Source: Ornithinibacillus contaminans (GTDB lineage Bacteria > Bacillota > Bacilli > Bacillales > Amphibacillaceae). From it: a stretch of 64,000 nt of DNA. The stretch lies in assembly GCF_001038425.2 (NCBI RefSeq), contig NZ_LDPV02000049.1:1-64000 (forward strand), read 5' to 3'. The notes under the pieces are model-generated. The model did not search any database and had not been told where the DNA came from. It worked only from the letters and a program-made list of their open reading frames with translations. The translations under genes and the position numbers were made by a program. Below are positions 17,739 to 27,110 of this stretch, one piece after another. Each line of letters opens with the position of its first letter. Position 1 is the first letter of the stretch.

Positions 17739-19079
17739 ATGAAACTTCAATATCAGTTAAATATTGCCTTTACTGCCTTATTATTAGTTGTGATGGCTGT
17801 GACCGGATATGTTGTCTATTCTTTGATTTTGAATTTGTTAATACAGGATGAACAACGACAGCTAGAACAGAAGGGTGAGATTATAGTTAATGTACTAGAC
17901 GAAGCGTATATGTCTAGGGAAACATTACAGGATTTCAATACCTTCTTACAGGAACAGGATTTACAATTGTTTTTGTACGATCGGCAACAAAATTCAGTAA
18001 TATTCTCTACCTTACCAACAAAAATCGTAACGGGATTATTTTTAAATAACGATTTCTCCGATAACAAGGAAGAACTTTGGGAATATGGCAATGAGAAGTA
18101 TGTCACATCCCGTATCCTTTTTGTGCCTGAGAGTCTGGGGCTAGAATTAATTTTACTAACACCGCTGCAGGACCTTCAATTGGTGCAACAAAACTTTATT
18201 CAGCGAATGCTAATTGTTTTATTCGTTGGAACAATTGTGGCAATCGGTCTAAGCTACTTTTTAACGAGAAAACTCGTAACCCCATTAACACGGTTAAAGC
18301 AGCAATTGAAGAAAATTGAGAAGCGGAAGTTCGATGAAATTGAGCCGATTGATGCAACAGGCGAAGTGAAAGAGGTTGCTCAAGGTATGTATGACATGGC
18401 CAATGAATTGCAGCGGTACATAAATACCCAACAGACCTTCTTCCAAAACGCCAGTCACGAGCTAAAGACGCCATTAATGACAATTCAAGGCTATGCAGAA
18501 GGGATGAAGGATAAGGTATTCGATGAACAAGATGAAGAAAAAGGCTTAGAAGTCATGGTGTCCGAGGTTAATCGTTTAAAGAAAATCATCAATGAAATGA
18601 TTTTACTTGCGAAACTAGAAAGTGAAGAAGTGTCATACAAGCAGGATAAAATTGATGTATCGAGCTTAATCGATAAGGTAATGGAGCGTGCATTGCCATT
18701 GGCTACTGAAAAGAATATCACCCTCCATCACCAAGTCGAGAAAGATACGTATCTTCTGGGTGATGAAGAACGACTATTACGCGCGTTGTTAAATTTAACC
18801 TTCAATGGATTGCGCCATGCAACATCCGAAATCATTCTTACCGTCTATAAGCAACAGGATCATATTATCCTGAAGGTGGAAGATGATGGGGAAGGTATTG
18901 CAGAGGAACTAATGCCGCATATTTTCCATCGTTTTGTGAAAGGTAAGAATGGAGAAACTGGTTTAGGATTGGCGATTGCGCGTGCGATTGTAGAACAATC
19001 AGATGGGAAAATAACCGTTGGAAGGTCTGCGCTTGGTGGTGCGGCATTCACATTGGTTTTTCAAGCAATAGCCAATTAA
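17739..19079 (+). CDS. cssS: Sensor histidine kinase CssS
   Basis: This 446-residue membrane kinase has a first membrane segment at about 9-31, an external domain of about 120 residues, a second segment near 150-170, a HAMP linker, the H-box NASHELKTPL, an N-box (LLRALLNLTFNGLRHA), and G-boxes (DDGEGI and GETGLGLAIAR). It phosphorylates CssR and probably senses misfolded secreted protein. The gene order htrB divergent from cssRS, as in B. subtilis, supports the names. Confidence 0.88.
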   Translation: MKLQYQLNIAFTALLLVVMAVTGYVVYSLILNLLIQDEQRQLEQKGEIIVNVLDEAYMSRETLQDFNTFLQEQDLQLFLYDRQQNSVIFSTLPTKIVTGLFLNNDFSDNKEELWEYGNEKYVTSRILFVPESLGLELILLTPLQDLQLVQQNFIQRMLIVLFVGTIVAIGLSYFLTRKLVTPLTRLKQQLKKIEKRKFDEIEPIDATGEVKEVAQGMYDMANELQRYINTQQTFFQNASHELKTPLMTIQGYAEGMKDKVFDEQDEEKGLEVMVSEVNRLKKIINEMILLAKLESEEVSYKQDKIDVSSLIDKVMERALPLATEKNITLHHQVEKDTYLLGDEERLLRALLNLTFNGLRHATSEIILTVYKQQDHIILKVEDDGEGIAEELMPHIFHRFVKGKNGETGLGLAIARAIVEQSDGKITVGRSALGGAAFTLVFQAIAN

Positions 19080-19132
19080 ATACCGACGACTAAATGAAAT
19101 TTGACGATAAGTGGGACAGAAGCCACGTTATG

Positions 19133-19141
19133 TGATATAAT
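19133..19141 (+). promoter_or_regulatory. Extended -10 promoter of typA
   Basis: TGATATAAT is an extended -10 element (TGn plus TATAAT) about 43 bp upstream of the typA start. A clear -35 at proper spacing is not seen, though TTGACG occurs further upstream at 19101. Confidence 0.45.
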
Positions 19142-19184
19142 AATCTAGTTTGATTCATCTCGGAAAATAAGAGGAGCGTACTTT

Positions 19185-21014
19185 ATGCAATTAAGAAAAG
19201 ATATACGTAATATCGCAATTATTGCCCACGTCGATCACGGTAAAACAACATTAGTTGACCAACTACTGAAGTATTCTGGTACTTTTCGTGAAAACGAGCA
19301 TGTAGATGATCGTGCAATGGACTCAAATGATATCGAGCGTGAGCGTGGTATCACCATTTTGGCAAAAAACACAGCAATTAGCTATAACGATACACGAATT
19401 AACATCTTAGATACACCTGGACACGCTGACTTTGGTGGCGAAGTAGAACGTATTATGAAAATGGTTGATGGGGTAGCACTAGTCGTAGATGCTTACGAAG
19501 GTACAATGCCACAGACCCGTTTTGTTTTAAAGAAAGCATTAGAGCAAAAATTAACACCAATCGTAGTGTTAAACAAAATCGACCGTCCAAATGCAAGACC
19601 GGCTGAAGTAGTAGATGAAGTATTAGATTTATTTATTGAATTAGGCGCTGATGATGATCAATTAGAATTCCCGGTTGTTTATGCATCTGCACTAAATGGT
19701 ACTTCTGGTTATGAGCCAGAGGAACAACAGGAAACAATGGATCCGATTTTCCAAACGATATTGGATCATATCCCTGCACCAGCAGATACGAAGGAAGAAC
19801 CACTACAATTCCAAGTAACGTTATTAGATTATAACGATTATGTAGGACGTATTGGAATTGGACGTGTTGTTCGCGGTAAGATTGCGGTTGGACAACAAGT
19901 GGTTGTTATTAAAAAGGACGGTACACAAAAGTCCTTCCGTATTAGCAAGCTATTTGGTTTCTTCGGATTAAAACGGATGGAAATTGAAGAAGCAATTTCT
20001 GGGGATATTGTTGCAATCTCTGGATTAGATGATATCAATGTTGGGGAAACGATTTGTCCACAAGACAGTCCAGATCCACTACCAATTTTACGAATCGATG
20101 AGCCGACTCTACAAATGACTTTCTTAGTAAACAACAGTCCATTTGCTGGTCGTGAAGGAAAATTCATTACATCACGTAAAATTGAAGAACGTTTAATGAA
20201 GCAATTAGAAACAGATGTAAGTTTACGTGTTGACCCGACAGAATCACCAGATGCATGGGTTGTTTCTGGACGTGGGGAATTACATTTATCGATTCTAATT
20301 GAAAACATGCGCCGTGAAGGGTATGAACTTCAGCTTTCTAAGCCGAAAGTAATCATTAAAGAAATTGATGGTGTATTATGTGAGCCTGTTGAACGAGTAC
20401 AAGTGGATGTACCAGAAGAACATACTGGTGCCGTAATGGAATCACTTGGTGCACGTAAAGGTGAAATGCTTGATATGGTGAACTTTGGTAATGGTCAAGT
20501 TCGCTTAGAATTCAAAGTACCTTCTCGTGGTTTAATTGGTTACTCAACAGAATTCATGTCTCAAACACGTGGTTATGGTATTTTGAACCATACGTTTGAA
20601 GCATATGAGCCACTAATTAAAGGTCAAGTTGGTGGAAGACGCCAAGGTGTTCTCGTAGCACTTGAAAATGGTAAAGCTTCTACTTACGGAATCATGGGTC
20701 TTGAGGACCGTGGAGTTATTTTTGTTGAGCCAGGTACAGAAGTATACGCAGGGATGATTGTTGGAGAGCATAATCGTGAAAATGACTTAACCGTTAATAT
20801 CACAAAAGAAAAACATTTAACTAACGTTCGTTCTGCGACGAAGGATCAAACTTCTGTCATTCGTAAAACAAGAAATATGTCACTGGAAGAAGCATTAGAA
20901 TATTTGAACGAAGACGAATACTGTGAAGTAACACCAGAATCGATTCGTCTGCGTAAGAAGATATTAAATAAAAACGAACGTGAAAAAGCAGCAAAACGTT
21001 CTAAATTAGTATAA
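19185..21014 (+). CDS. typA: Ribosome-associated GTPase TypA/BipA
   Basis: This 609-residue translational GTPase has the G1 motif AHVDHGKTT, the switch [12 protein letters not shown]3 [16 protein letters not shown], and G4 [10 protein letters not shown], followed by EF-G-like domains III and V and the BipA-specific C-terminal domain ([26 protein letters not shown]). The length matches the family. It binds the ribosome and supports growth at low temperature and under stress. AGAGGAG precedes the ATG. It is followed directly by its own terminator. Confidence 0.96.
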   Translation: MQLRKDIRNIAIIAHVDHGKTTLVDQLLKYSGTFRENEHVDDRAMDSNDIERERGITILAKNTAISYNDTRINILDTPGHADFGGEVERIMKMVDGVALVVDAYEGTMPQTRFVLKKALEQKLTPIVVLNKIDRPNARPAEVVDEVLDLFIELGADDDQLEFPVVYASALNGTSGYEPEEQQETMDPIFQTILDHIPAPADTKEEPLQFQVTLLDYNDYVGRIGIGRVVRGKIAVGQQVVVIKKDGTQKSFRISKLFGFFGLKRMEIEEAISGDIVAISGLDDINVGETICPQDSPDPLPILRIDEPTLQMTFLVNNSPFAGREGKFITSRKIEERLMKQLETDVSLRVDPTESPDAWVVSGRGELHLSILIENMRREGYELQLSKPKVIIKEIDGVLCEPVERVQVDVPEEHTGAVMESLGARKGEMLDMVNFGNGQVRLEFKVPSRGLIGYSTEFMSQTRGYGILNHTFEAYEPLIKGQVGGRRQGVLVALENGKASTYGIMGLEDRGVIFVEPGTEVYAGMIVGEHNRENDLTVNITKEKHLTNVRSATKDQTSVIRKTRNMSLEEALEYLNEDEYCEVTPESIRLRKKILNKNEREKAAKRSKLV

Positions 21015-21020
21015 TGATGA

Positions 21021-21050
21021 AAAACTGGTATCTACTGATATCAGTTTTTT
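21021..21050 (+). terminator. Terminator of typA
   Basis: AAAACTGGTATC and GATATCAGTTTT pair with one G-T, loop TACT, followed by T residues. Confidence 0.88.
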
Positions 21051-21136
21051 TATGAACAATAACAGATGTAAACCTTATAAAATTCCCTCTTTTGATTTAC
21101 AATGTAGCTAATCATTAAAACAGAAGGGAGCGGTTT

Positions 21137-22219
21137 ATTATTCGTATACTTATTCCATTGTTGCTCATTTTTTTCTTAGTCAGCTGTTCTGAAGAAAATC
21201 AGGATACAACAAATTCTGCTTCGCCGACATTAAACCAAAACCAATCGGACCTTGCCTATGAAACGATTGCCACCAATCTTCAAGAGCCTTGGGAAATCGT
21301 GAAACAAGGAGACAGAATAGTTATAAGTGAGCGAGATGGTCATATTGTGGAGGTTCTAAATGGGGAAACAAGTAGAAGTCAGGTCATGCTTGAAAAGGAC
21401 TTATCGAATCAATCCGAAGCTGGATTACTTGGAATAGCATTTCCGCCTAATTTCACGGATACAGCGTATGCCTATTATTCCTATATGGAAGAGGAAAACT
21501 ATTATCAACGAGTTATCGAAATAAAGAAGTCCGGAGATTTTTGGAAGGAAACCAATGTACTATTAGATAAGATTCCTGGCGGTCAATTTCATCAAGGTGG
21601 TCGAATTGAAATTGGACCAGATCAAGCCTTGTATATTACCACTGGGGATGCGACAAATCCAGATTTATCTCAGGATATTTCGAGTTTAGCTGGTAAGATT
21701 CTTCGAATGAATTTAGATGGCACTATCCCTAAAGATAACCCGTTTGAAAACAGCTATGTCTATTCGTATGGACACAGAAATCCACAGGGACTTGCGTGGG
21801 ATACAGAAGGAAACTTATATGCTACTGAGCATGGTAATCAAGCACACGATGAGATAAATCGTATTAAAATGGGAAAAAATTATGGCTGGCCAATTATAGA
21901 GGGAGAGGAGACTGGAGAGGAGATGGAGTCACCCATTGTCCATTCTGGGGAATCAACCTGGGCTCCATCTGGGCTGGCTTATTTAGACGAGAAGTTCTAT
22001 TTTGCATCGTTAAGAGGCGAAGGGGTCAGAGTATTTGACCCAGAAGTTAGCGAACAAAAATTGCTTATTTCTAATTTAGGTAGAGTTCGCGATGTTCTCG
22101 CCACAACGGATGGCATCTATGTTATTACCAATAATACAGATGGTCGAGGAAATCCTACAGAAATGGATGACAGGTTAATCTTTATTCCCTTGGATCAATT
22201 GAAAGAGCTCTCTTCTTAA
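21137..22219 (+). CDS. Quinoprotein-type sugar dehydrogenase lipoprotein (GSDH family)
   Basis: This is a six-bladed beta-propeller protein of the glucose/sorbosone dehydrogenase family with conserved blocks GLLGIAFPPNF, GGQFHQGGRIEIGPD, LAGKILRMNLDG, YSYGHRNPQGLAWD and EHGNQAHDEINRI. Homologues oxidise aldoses with PQQ outside the membrane, though Gram-positive members often have unproven activity. The lipobox is LVSC. No ATG, GTG or TTG lies at a proper distance from the AAGGGAG site. An in-frame ATT at 21137 or 21140 would give the expected signal peptide with an arginine before the hydrophobic core, while the first TTG (21158) would start inside that core. I therefore place the start at ATT 21137, which is unusual. 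Confidence 0.75.
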   Translation: MIRILIPLLLIFFLVSCSEENQDTTNSASPTLNQNQSDLAYETIATNLQEPWEIVKQGDRIVISERDGHIVEVLNGETSRSQVMLEKDLSNQSEAGLLGIAFPPNFTDTAYAYYSYMEEENYYQRVIEIKKSGDFWKETNVLLDKIPGGQFHQGGRIEIGPDQALYITTGDATNPDLSQDISSLAGKILRMNLDGTIPKDNPFENSYVYSYGHRNPQGLAWDTEGNLYATEHGNQAHDEINRIKMGKNYGWPIIEGEETGEEMESPIVHSGESTWAPSGLAYLDEKFYFASLRGEGVRVFDPEVSEQKLLISNLGRVRDVLATTDGIYVITNNTDGRGNPTEMDDRLIFIPLDQLKELSS

Positions 22220-22235
22220 TGAAGAGGGCTTTTTT
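22206..22235 (+). terminator. Terminator of the sugar dehydrogenase gene
   Basis: AGCTCTCTTC pairs with GAAGAGGGCT across TTAAT, followed by TTTTT. The stop codon lies in the loop. Confidence 0.85.
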
Positions 22236-22311
22236 GATTAATAAAATGTAATGACTCCATATTTAAAGGGAAAGCTATGAGCGATTCTTATAGAAATTTT
22301 TGAGATAAAAA

Positions 22312-22384
22312 TGAAAACCTTTGCATAAACTTGTATATACAAGTTATAATTGTGATGGTTAGTTAAAACATGTATAGACAAGTT
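22312..22384 (+). promoter_or_regulatory. treP promoter with two TreR-like operators
   Basis: AACTTGTATATACAAGTT (22328-22345) is a perfect 18-bp palindrome between a TTGCAT -35 (22321) and TATAAT -10 (22345-22350). A second copy, AACATGTATAGACAAGTT (22367-22384), lies just downstream with two mismatches to the first. This is what a GntR-type repressor such as TreR would bind. TGAAAACCTTTGCA at 22312-22325 resembles a CcpA cre site with two mismatches, including the missing central CG. Confidence 0.75.
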
Positions 22385-22406
22385 TAAATTGAAAGGGGAG
22401 TATGTT

Positions 22407-24323
22407 ATGGCAATGCAAGACAAGGAGCAGTTAATTTATGCACCGCTAAGTGGAAACATTGTACCGCTTGAAAATGTTCCAGATCCAACATTTTCTCAAA
22501 AGATGATGGGGGACGGAATTGCAATTGAACCGAGTGAGGGGAAACTAGTTGCCCCGTTTGATGGGGAAGTAATCCAGGTTTTTCCGACCAAACATGCGAT
22601 TGGATTATTAAGCAGTTCAGGTGTGGAAGTATTGATCCACATCGGTTTAGAGACGGTTTCATTAAACGGAGAGGGCTTCGAAACCCATGTGCAAGCAGGA
22701 GATCACATCAAAGCAGGGGACGTGTTAGTTACATTTGACTTGGATTTCATTCGTCAAAATGCAAAAAGCACGATAACACCAATTGTAATTACAAATGGCG
22801 ATCAATTGGAAGCGATTTCGAAAACAGATGAAAAGGACGTCATTGCATTAGACTCTGTCCTATTAGGAACGACACAAAAAGCATTAGCAACACAATCTAA
22901 AGCAACTGCCAAATCCGCTACGCAATATGGTGAAGAAGCGAAGGAAATCGTAGCAGCTGTTGGCGGATTAGATAATATCGAAGCAGCTACACATTGTGTT
23001 ACCCGATTACGGTTTGCTTTACGTGACGAAGAGCAAGTTGATAAAGAAAAGCTAGAAGGTATGGAGCTCGTAAAGGGTGTATTTTCAGCGAATGGACAGT
23101 TCCAAGTCGTGATTGGGCAAGGGACAGTTGATAAAGTATTTAAAGCCATGATTACGGAGGCTGGAGTGAAAGAATCCTCTAAGGAGGAAGTAAAAGCCTT
23201 AAGTGGTCAAAAGCAAAATGGCTTACAGCGTGCTATTAAAACACTAGCAGATATTTTCATCCCAATCTTACCTGCCATTGTAACGGCTGGTTTACTGATG
23301 GGGATAAATAACATACTAGTTAATCCTATTTTCACAGATGAGCCTATTGTGGAGTTATATCCATCATGGGCAGGTATAGCCAATATGATTAACATCATTG
23401 CCAACACAGCCTTTACATTTTTACCGGCACTAATTGGTTGGTCGGCTATGAGGCGTTTTGGTGGTAGTGAGTTATTAGGGATTGTACTTGGATTAATCTT
23501 AGTTCATCCAGATTTATTAAATGCTTGGGCATATGGGGATGCATTAGATTCGGGAACAATACCGAAATGGGATTTATTCGGGTTAGAAGTTGAAAAAGTA
23601 GGCTACCAAGGGCAAGTGTTGCCAGTTTTACTCGCTTCCTGGGTACTAGCAAAAATAGAAATATTCTTAAGGAAACGCGTGCCTGATTCATTGCAATTAT
23701 TAATTGTAGCACCTATTGCATTATTAGTAACTGGATTTTTAGCATTTATTATCATTGGCCCTATTACCTTTACGATTGGTTCATGGCTCACCGATGGTCT
23801 AGTGGCTATCTTTGATGCCTTCCCAATAATTGGCGGACTTATTTACGGCGCGATTTACGCACCATTAGTAATTACCGGAATGCATCATACCTTCCTAGCT
23901 GTCGACCTACAGCTTATCGGTAGCACAGGATCAACATTCCTATGGCCGATTCTTGCTTTATCTAATATTGCTCAAGGTGCAGCCGTATTTGCTATTATGT
24001 TTGCTGCAAGGGAAGAAAAGCTAAAAGGATTGGCTGGTACGTCTGGTATATCCGCATGGCTTGGTATAACTGAGCCTGCTATGTTTGGTGTTAACTTACG
24101 CTATCGCTATCCATTCATCGCAGCGGTTATTGGAACCGCCATTGCCGGTGCATTTATCACCTTCTTTAAGGTAAAAGCAACATCGGTTGGAGTTGGTGGT
24201 ATTCCTGCACCACTATCAATTGTGGGTGGGGATTGGCCAGCGTTCTTAATCGGAATGGCCATTGTTATTATCGTACCATTTATCATTACCTTTATTATTG
24301 CTAAACGTAGACTTCCGAGATAA
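22407..24323 (+). CDS. treP: Trehalose PTS transporter, fused EIIA-EIIB-EIIC
   Basis: This 638-residue protein has an N-terminal glucose-type EIIA domain (about 1-150, phospho-histidine H78 in VLIHIGLETV and partner H63), then EIIB (about 175-260, phospho-cysteine C197 in EAATHCVTRLRF), then EIIC with about ten membrane segments (about 285-635). It imports trehalose and phosphorylates it to trehalose 6-phosphate. B. subtilis TreP is only EIIBC, so the N-terminal EIIA removes dependence on another EIIA. ATG 22407 follows GGGGAG; a TTG at 22389 is in frame but lies before that site. It is the first gene of treP-treA-treR. Confidence 0.92.
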   Translation: MAMQDKEQLIYAPLSGNIVPLENVPDPTFSQKMMGDGIAIEPSEGKLVAPFDGEVIQVFPTKHAIGLLSSSGVEVLIHIGLETVSLNGEGFETHVQAGDHIKAGDVLVTFDLDFIRQNAKSTITPIVITNGDQLEAISKTDEKDVIALDSVLLGTTQKALATQSKATAKSATQYGEEAKEIVAAVGGLDNIEAATHCVTRLRFALRDEEQVDKEKLEGMELVKGVFSANGQFQVVIGQGTVDKVFKAMITEAGVKESSKEEVKALSGQKQNGLQRAIKTLADIFIPILPAIVTAGLLMGINNILVNPIFTDEPIVELYPSWAGIANMINIIANTAFTFLPALIGWSAMRRFGGSELLGIVLGLILVHPDLLNAWAYGDALDSGTIPKWDLFGLEVEKVGYQGQVLPVLLASWVLAKIEIFLRKRVPDSLQLLIVAPIALLVTGFLAFIIIGPITFTIGSWLTDGLVAIFDAFPIIGGLIYGAIYAPLVITGMHHTFLAVDLQLIGSTGSTFLWPILALSNIAQGAAVFAIMFAAREEKLKGLAGTSGISAWLGITEPAMFGVNLRYRYPFIAAVIGTAIAGAFITFFKVKATSVGVGGIPAPLSIVGGDWPAFLIGMAIVIIVPFIITFIIAKRRLPR

Positions 24324-24346
24324 CAACATACTAGGAGTGAAAGCAC

Positions 24347-26005
24347 ATGCTACAAGAGCCATGGTGGAAAAAAGCCGTCATTTATCAGATTTACCCCAAA
24401 AGCTTTAACGATACAACTGGAAGTGGGACCGGAGATATTCGTGGAATCACCGAAAAACTAGATTATTTGAAGGAGCTAGGTGTCGACGTCATTTGGTTGA
24501 CACCTATTTACCGGTCACCACAAATGGATAACGGCTATGATATAAGTGATTATTATAATATTGAACCGGATTATGGAACGATGGAGGACTTCGAAGCCCT
24601 TTTATCAGAAACCCATAAGCGCGGCATGAAATTAATTATGGATTTAGTTATCAACCATACATCGACAGATCATGAATGGTTTAAACAAGCTGCCTCATCG
24701 AAGGATAACCCATACCGAGACTTTTACATCTGGAAGGATGCCGTAGATGGTGGGGAACCGAACAACTGGATATCGAAGTTCGGTGGTTCTGCTTGGCAAT
24801 ATGATGACAAAACAGAGCAGTATTATTTACATTTATTCGATGTTACCCAAGCAGATCTAAATTGGGAAAATGAGCAGCTTCGCAAAAAAATCCAAGAGAT
24901 GATTCGCTTCTGGGCGGAAAAAGGGATTGATGGTTTTCGTCTTGATGTGATTAATTTAATTTCCAAGAATCAGGAGTTCCCAGATGATTCGTCAGGTGAT
25001 GGGCGGAAGTTCTATACGGATGGCCCGCGTGTTCATGAGTATTTACATGAATTAAATCAGGCTGCTTTTTCACCGTATAATATGATGACTGTAGGTGAAA
25101 TGTCATCGACAACATTAGAAAATTGTGTGCTTTATACGAAGCCTGAACGAAACGAATTGGATATGACGTTCCAATTTCATCATTTAAAAGTAGATTATCG
25201 AAACGGTGAAAAATGGACGCGTGCGCCATTTGATTTTCTGGAACTGAAGAAAATCCTTTCTGATTGGCAAGTGGGGATGCATGAAGGTGGCGGCTGGAAT
25301 GCATTATTCTGGTGCAACCATGATCAGCCACGTGTCGTATCTCGTTTTGGGAATGATGAAACGTATCGCATAGAGTCCGCCAAAATGCTGGCGACCACAA
25401 TTCATATGATGCAAGGAACACCGTACATTTACCAAGGGGAAGAAATCGGGATGACAAATCCTAATTTCACTAGTATCGAGGAATATCGTGATGTAGAATC
25501 GTTGAACGCCTTTGAAATCATGAAAAAGGCTGACAAGTCAGAAGCAGAAATACTAGACATCTTGAAGCAAAAATCACGCGATAATTCAAGAACGCCAATG
25601 CAATGGTCAGCAGAAGATAATGCAGGCTTCACAAGCGGCACACCATGGATTGAGCCCGCGCGAAATTATAAAGAAATTAATGTAGAAAAAACATTAAAAG
25701 CATCCGATTCTATTTTTAATCATTATCAAACATTAATCGAACTGCGTAAAAAATATGATATTATTACGTATGGGGATTATCAATTATTATTACCAGATAA
25801 TCCACAAGTCTTTGCATATACACGTAATTGGAATGGTGAACAACTAATTGTGGTTAACAATTTCTATGATTCGGAGGTAACAGTAACGCTTCCAGTAGAA
25901 ATTAATGCTAGTACCACTATTTTGCTGTCTAACTATCCGGATTCAACCATTACGGCAAATCTTACGTTAAGACCATACGAATCCATCGTGTATTATGTAA
26001 AATAA
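24347..26005 (+). CDS. treA: Trehalose-6-phosphate hydrolase
   Basis: This 552-residue GH13 enzyme splits cytosolic trehalose 6-phosphate into glucose and glucose 6-phosphate. Visible motifs are WWKKAVIYQIYPKSF at the N-terminus, DLVINHTSTDH, the nucleophile region GFRLDVINL, the acid/base region MTVGEMSS, and the transition-state motif WCNHDQPR. It lies between the transporter and the regulator of the same sugar, which favours this over oligo-1,6-glucosidase, a close relative. AGGAGTGA precedes the ATG. Confidence 0.93.
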   Translation: MLQEPWWKKAVIYQIYPKSFNDTTGSGTGDIRGITEKLDYLKELGVDVIWLTPIYRSPQMDNGYDISDYYNIEPDYGTMEDFEALLSETHKRGMKLIMDLVINHTSTDHEWFKQAASSKDNPYRDFYIWKDAVDGGEPNNWISKFGGSAWQYDDKTEQYYLHLFDVTQADLNWENEQLRKKIQEMIRFWAEKGIDGFRLDVINLISKNQEFPDDSSGDGRKFYTDGPRVHEYLHELNQAAFSPYNMMTVGEMSSTTLENCVLYTKPERNELDMTFQFHHLKVDYRNGEKWTRAPFDFLELKKILSDWQVGMHEGGGWNALFWCNHDQPRVVSRFGNDETYRIESAKMLATTIHMMQGTPYIYQGEEIGMTNPNFTSIEEYRDVESLNAFEIMKKADKSEAEILDILKQKSRDNSRTPMQWSAEDNAGFTSGTPWIEPARNYKEINVEKTLKASDSIFNHYQTLIELRKKYDIITYGDYQLLLPDNPQVFAYTRNWNGEQLIVVNNFYDSEVTVTLPVEINASTTILLSNYPDSTITANLTLRPYESIVYYVK

Positions 26006-26024
26006 ATGACCGATGAGGTACGCG

Positions 26025-26735
26025 ATGCAGAAGAAATATGTCACGATATATGATGAACTAGTTACGAAAATTAAGCATGGGGAATGGGCTGCATTTTCCA
26101 TGCTGCCATCTGAAAATGAACTAGCATTACTTTATAATACGTCTCGAGAAACCGTGCGAAAGGCATTGAATTTATTATCCCAAAATGGCTACATTCAAAA
26201 GATTCAAGGGAAAGGCTCGATGATTTTGGATGTAAATAAATTCTCCTTTCCGGTCTCTGGGATTGTTAGCTTTAAGGAATTAGCGACTAATTTAAAGCTG
26301 GATACGAGGACGAAGGTAATTGATATCGGCTATGTCGATAAGGAACAACCAATTTATAGTAAATTTCAAATCGATTCCGGTCGTATTTGGCATGTGACAC
26401 GCGTGCGTGAAATTACAGGTGAGCGAATAATAGTTGATAAAGATTATTTCGCAGAGGAATTCGTTCCATTATTATCGAAGGAAATCTGTCAGGGATCGGT
26501 ATATGAGCACCTGGAGCAAGATTTAGGATTGACAATCGGCTTTGCACAAAAGGAAATCACTGTGGAAGAGCCGACTGAAGAAGATAAAGCGTTATTAGAT
26601 TTACAAGATTATAACACGATTGTGGTCATCAAAAGCTTAGTATATCTTGATGATGCAAGTCTGTTTCAAATTACGGAATCAAGACATCGCCCGGATAAAT
26701 TCCGGTTTGTCGATTTCGCCAGACGAATGAAATGA
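26025..26735 (+). CDS. treR: Trehalose operon repressor TreR (GntR/HutC family)
   Basis: This 236-residue protein has an N-terminal winged helix (LPSENELALLYNTSRETVRKALNLLSQNGYI) and a C-terminal UTRA effector domain. In Bacillus, TreR represses the operon and is released by trehalose 6-phosphate. The two palindromes before treP are its probable sites. ATG 26025 follows GAGGT; an in-frame ATG at 26013 is less well placed. It is the last gene of the operon and is followed by a long perfect terminator. Confidence 0.92.
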   Translation: MQKKYVTIYDELVTKIKHGEWAAFSMLPSENELALLYNTSRETVRKALNLLSQNGYIQKIQGKGSMILDVNKFSFPVSGIVSFKELATNLKLDTRTKVIDIGYVDKEQPIYSKFQIDSGRIWHVTRVREITGERIIVDKDYFAEEFVPLLSKEICQGSVYEHLEQDLGLTIGFAQKEITVEEPTEEDKALLDLQDYNTIVVIKSLVYLDDASLFQITESRHRPDKFRFVDFARRMK

Positions 26736-26778
26736 TTACGAACTTGGATGTTTTTCCATTTTACTGCGCATAAATTTT

Positions 26779-26820
26779 AAAAGAGGAAGTAAACAAATGA
26801 TTGTTTACTTCCTCTTTTTC
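26779..26820. terminator. Bidirectional terminator after treR
   Basis: A perfect 18-base stem, AAAAGAGGAAGTAAACAA with its complement around the loop ATGA, is flanked by A and T runs. It serves treR and the convergent small membrane protein gene. Confidence 0.93.
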
Positions 26821-26987
26821 GCCTGTTTTTCATCAGGGATATATTTTGTGAAGTAAGCTGAAAAAATTAAACATATGAGGGTTAGCCCCCATGTTACTGC
26901 ACCAGTCCACTGCAAATCAATTCGTAAACCAACGAATAAGATGATAGCAGCTAAAATAAGAAATAGTACTGTTAAATAACGCTTCAT
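26805..26987 (-). CDS. Small two-helix membrane protein
   Basis: This 60-residue protein has two hydrophobic segments (about 4-22 and 30-48) and a strongly basic tail (DEKQAKKRK). It starts at ATG 26987 with TGAGGTG six bases upstream; the GTG at 26996 overlaps that site. Its stop lies in the treR terminator hairpin. I do not recognise a function. Similar tiny proteins are common in Bacillaceae. Confidence 0.6.
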   Translation of the reverse strand: MKRYLTVLFLILAAIILFVGLRIDLQWTGAVTWGLTLICLIFSAYFTKYIPDEKQAKKRK

Positions 26988-27110
26988 TACGAACACCTCA
27001 AAAAGGAGATATCGGTAACTGTACCGATTTTTTAGAATAGGAGAAGTTCTTTTATATCTCGCCCTTTATTATATACCACATGTTCTCTTAGGTGTGAGTC
27101 TTTTCTCCTA

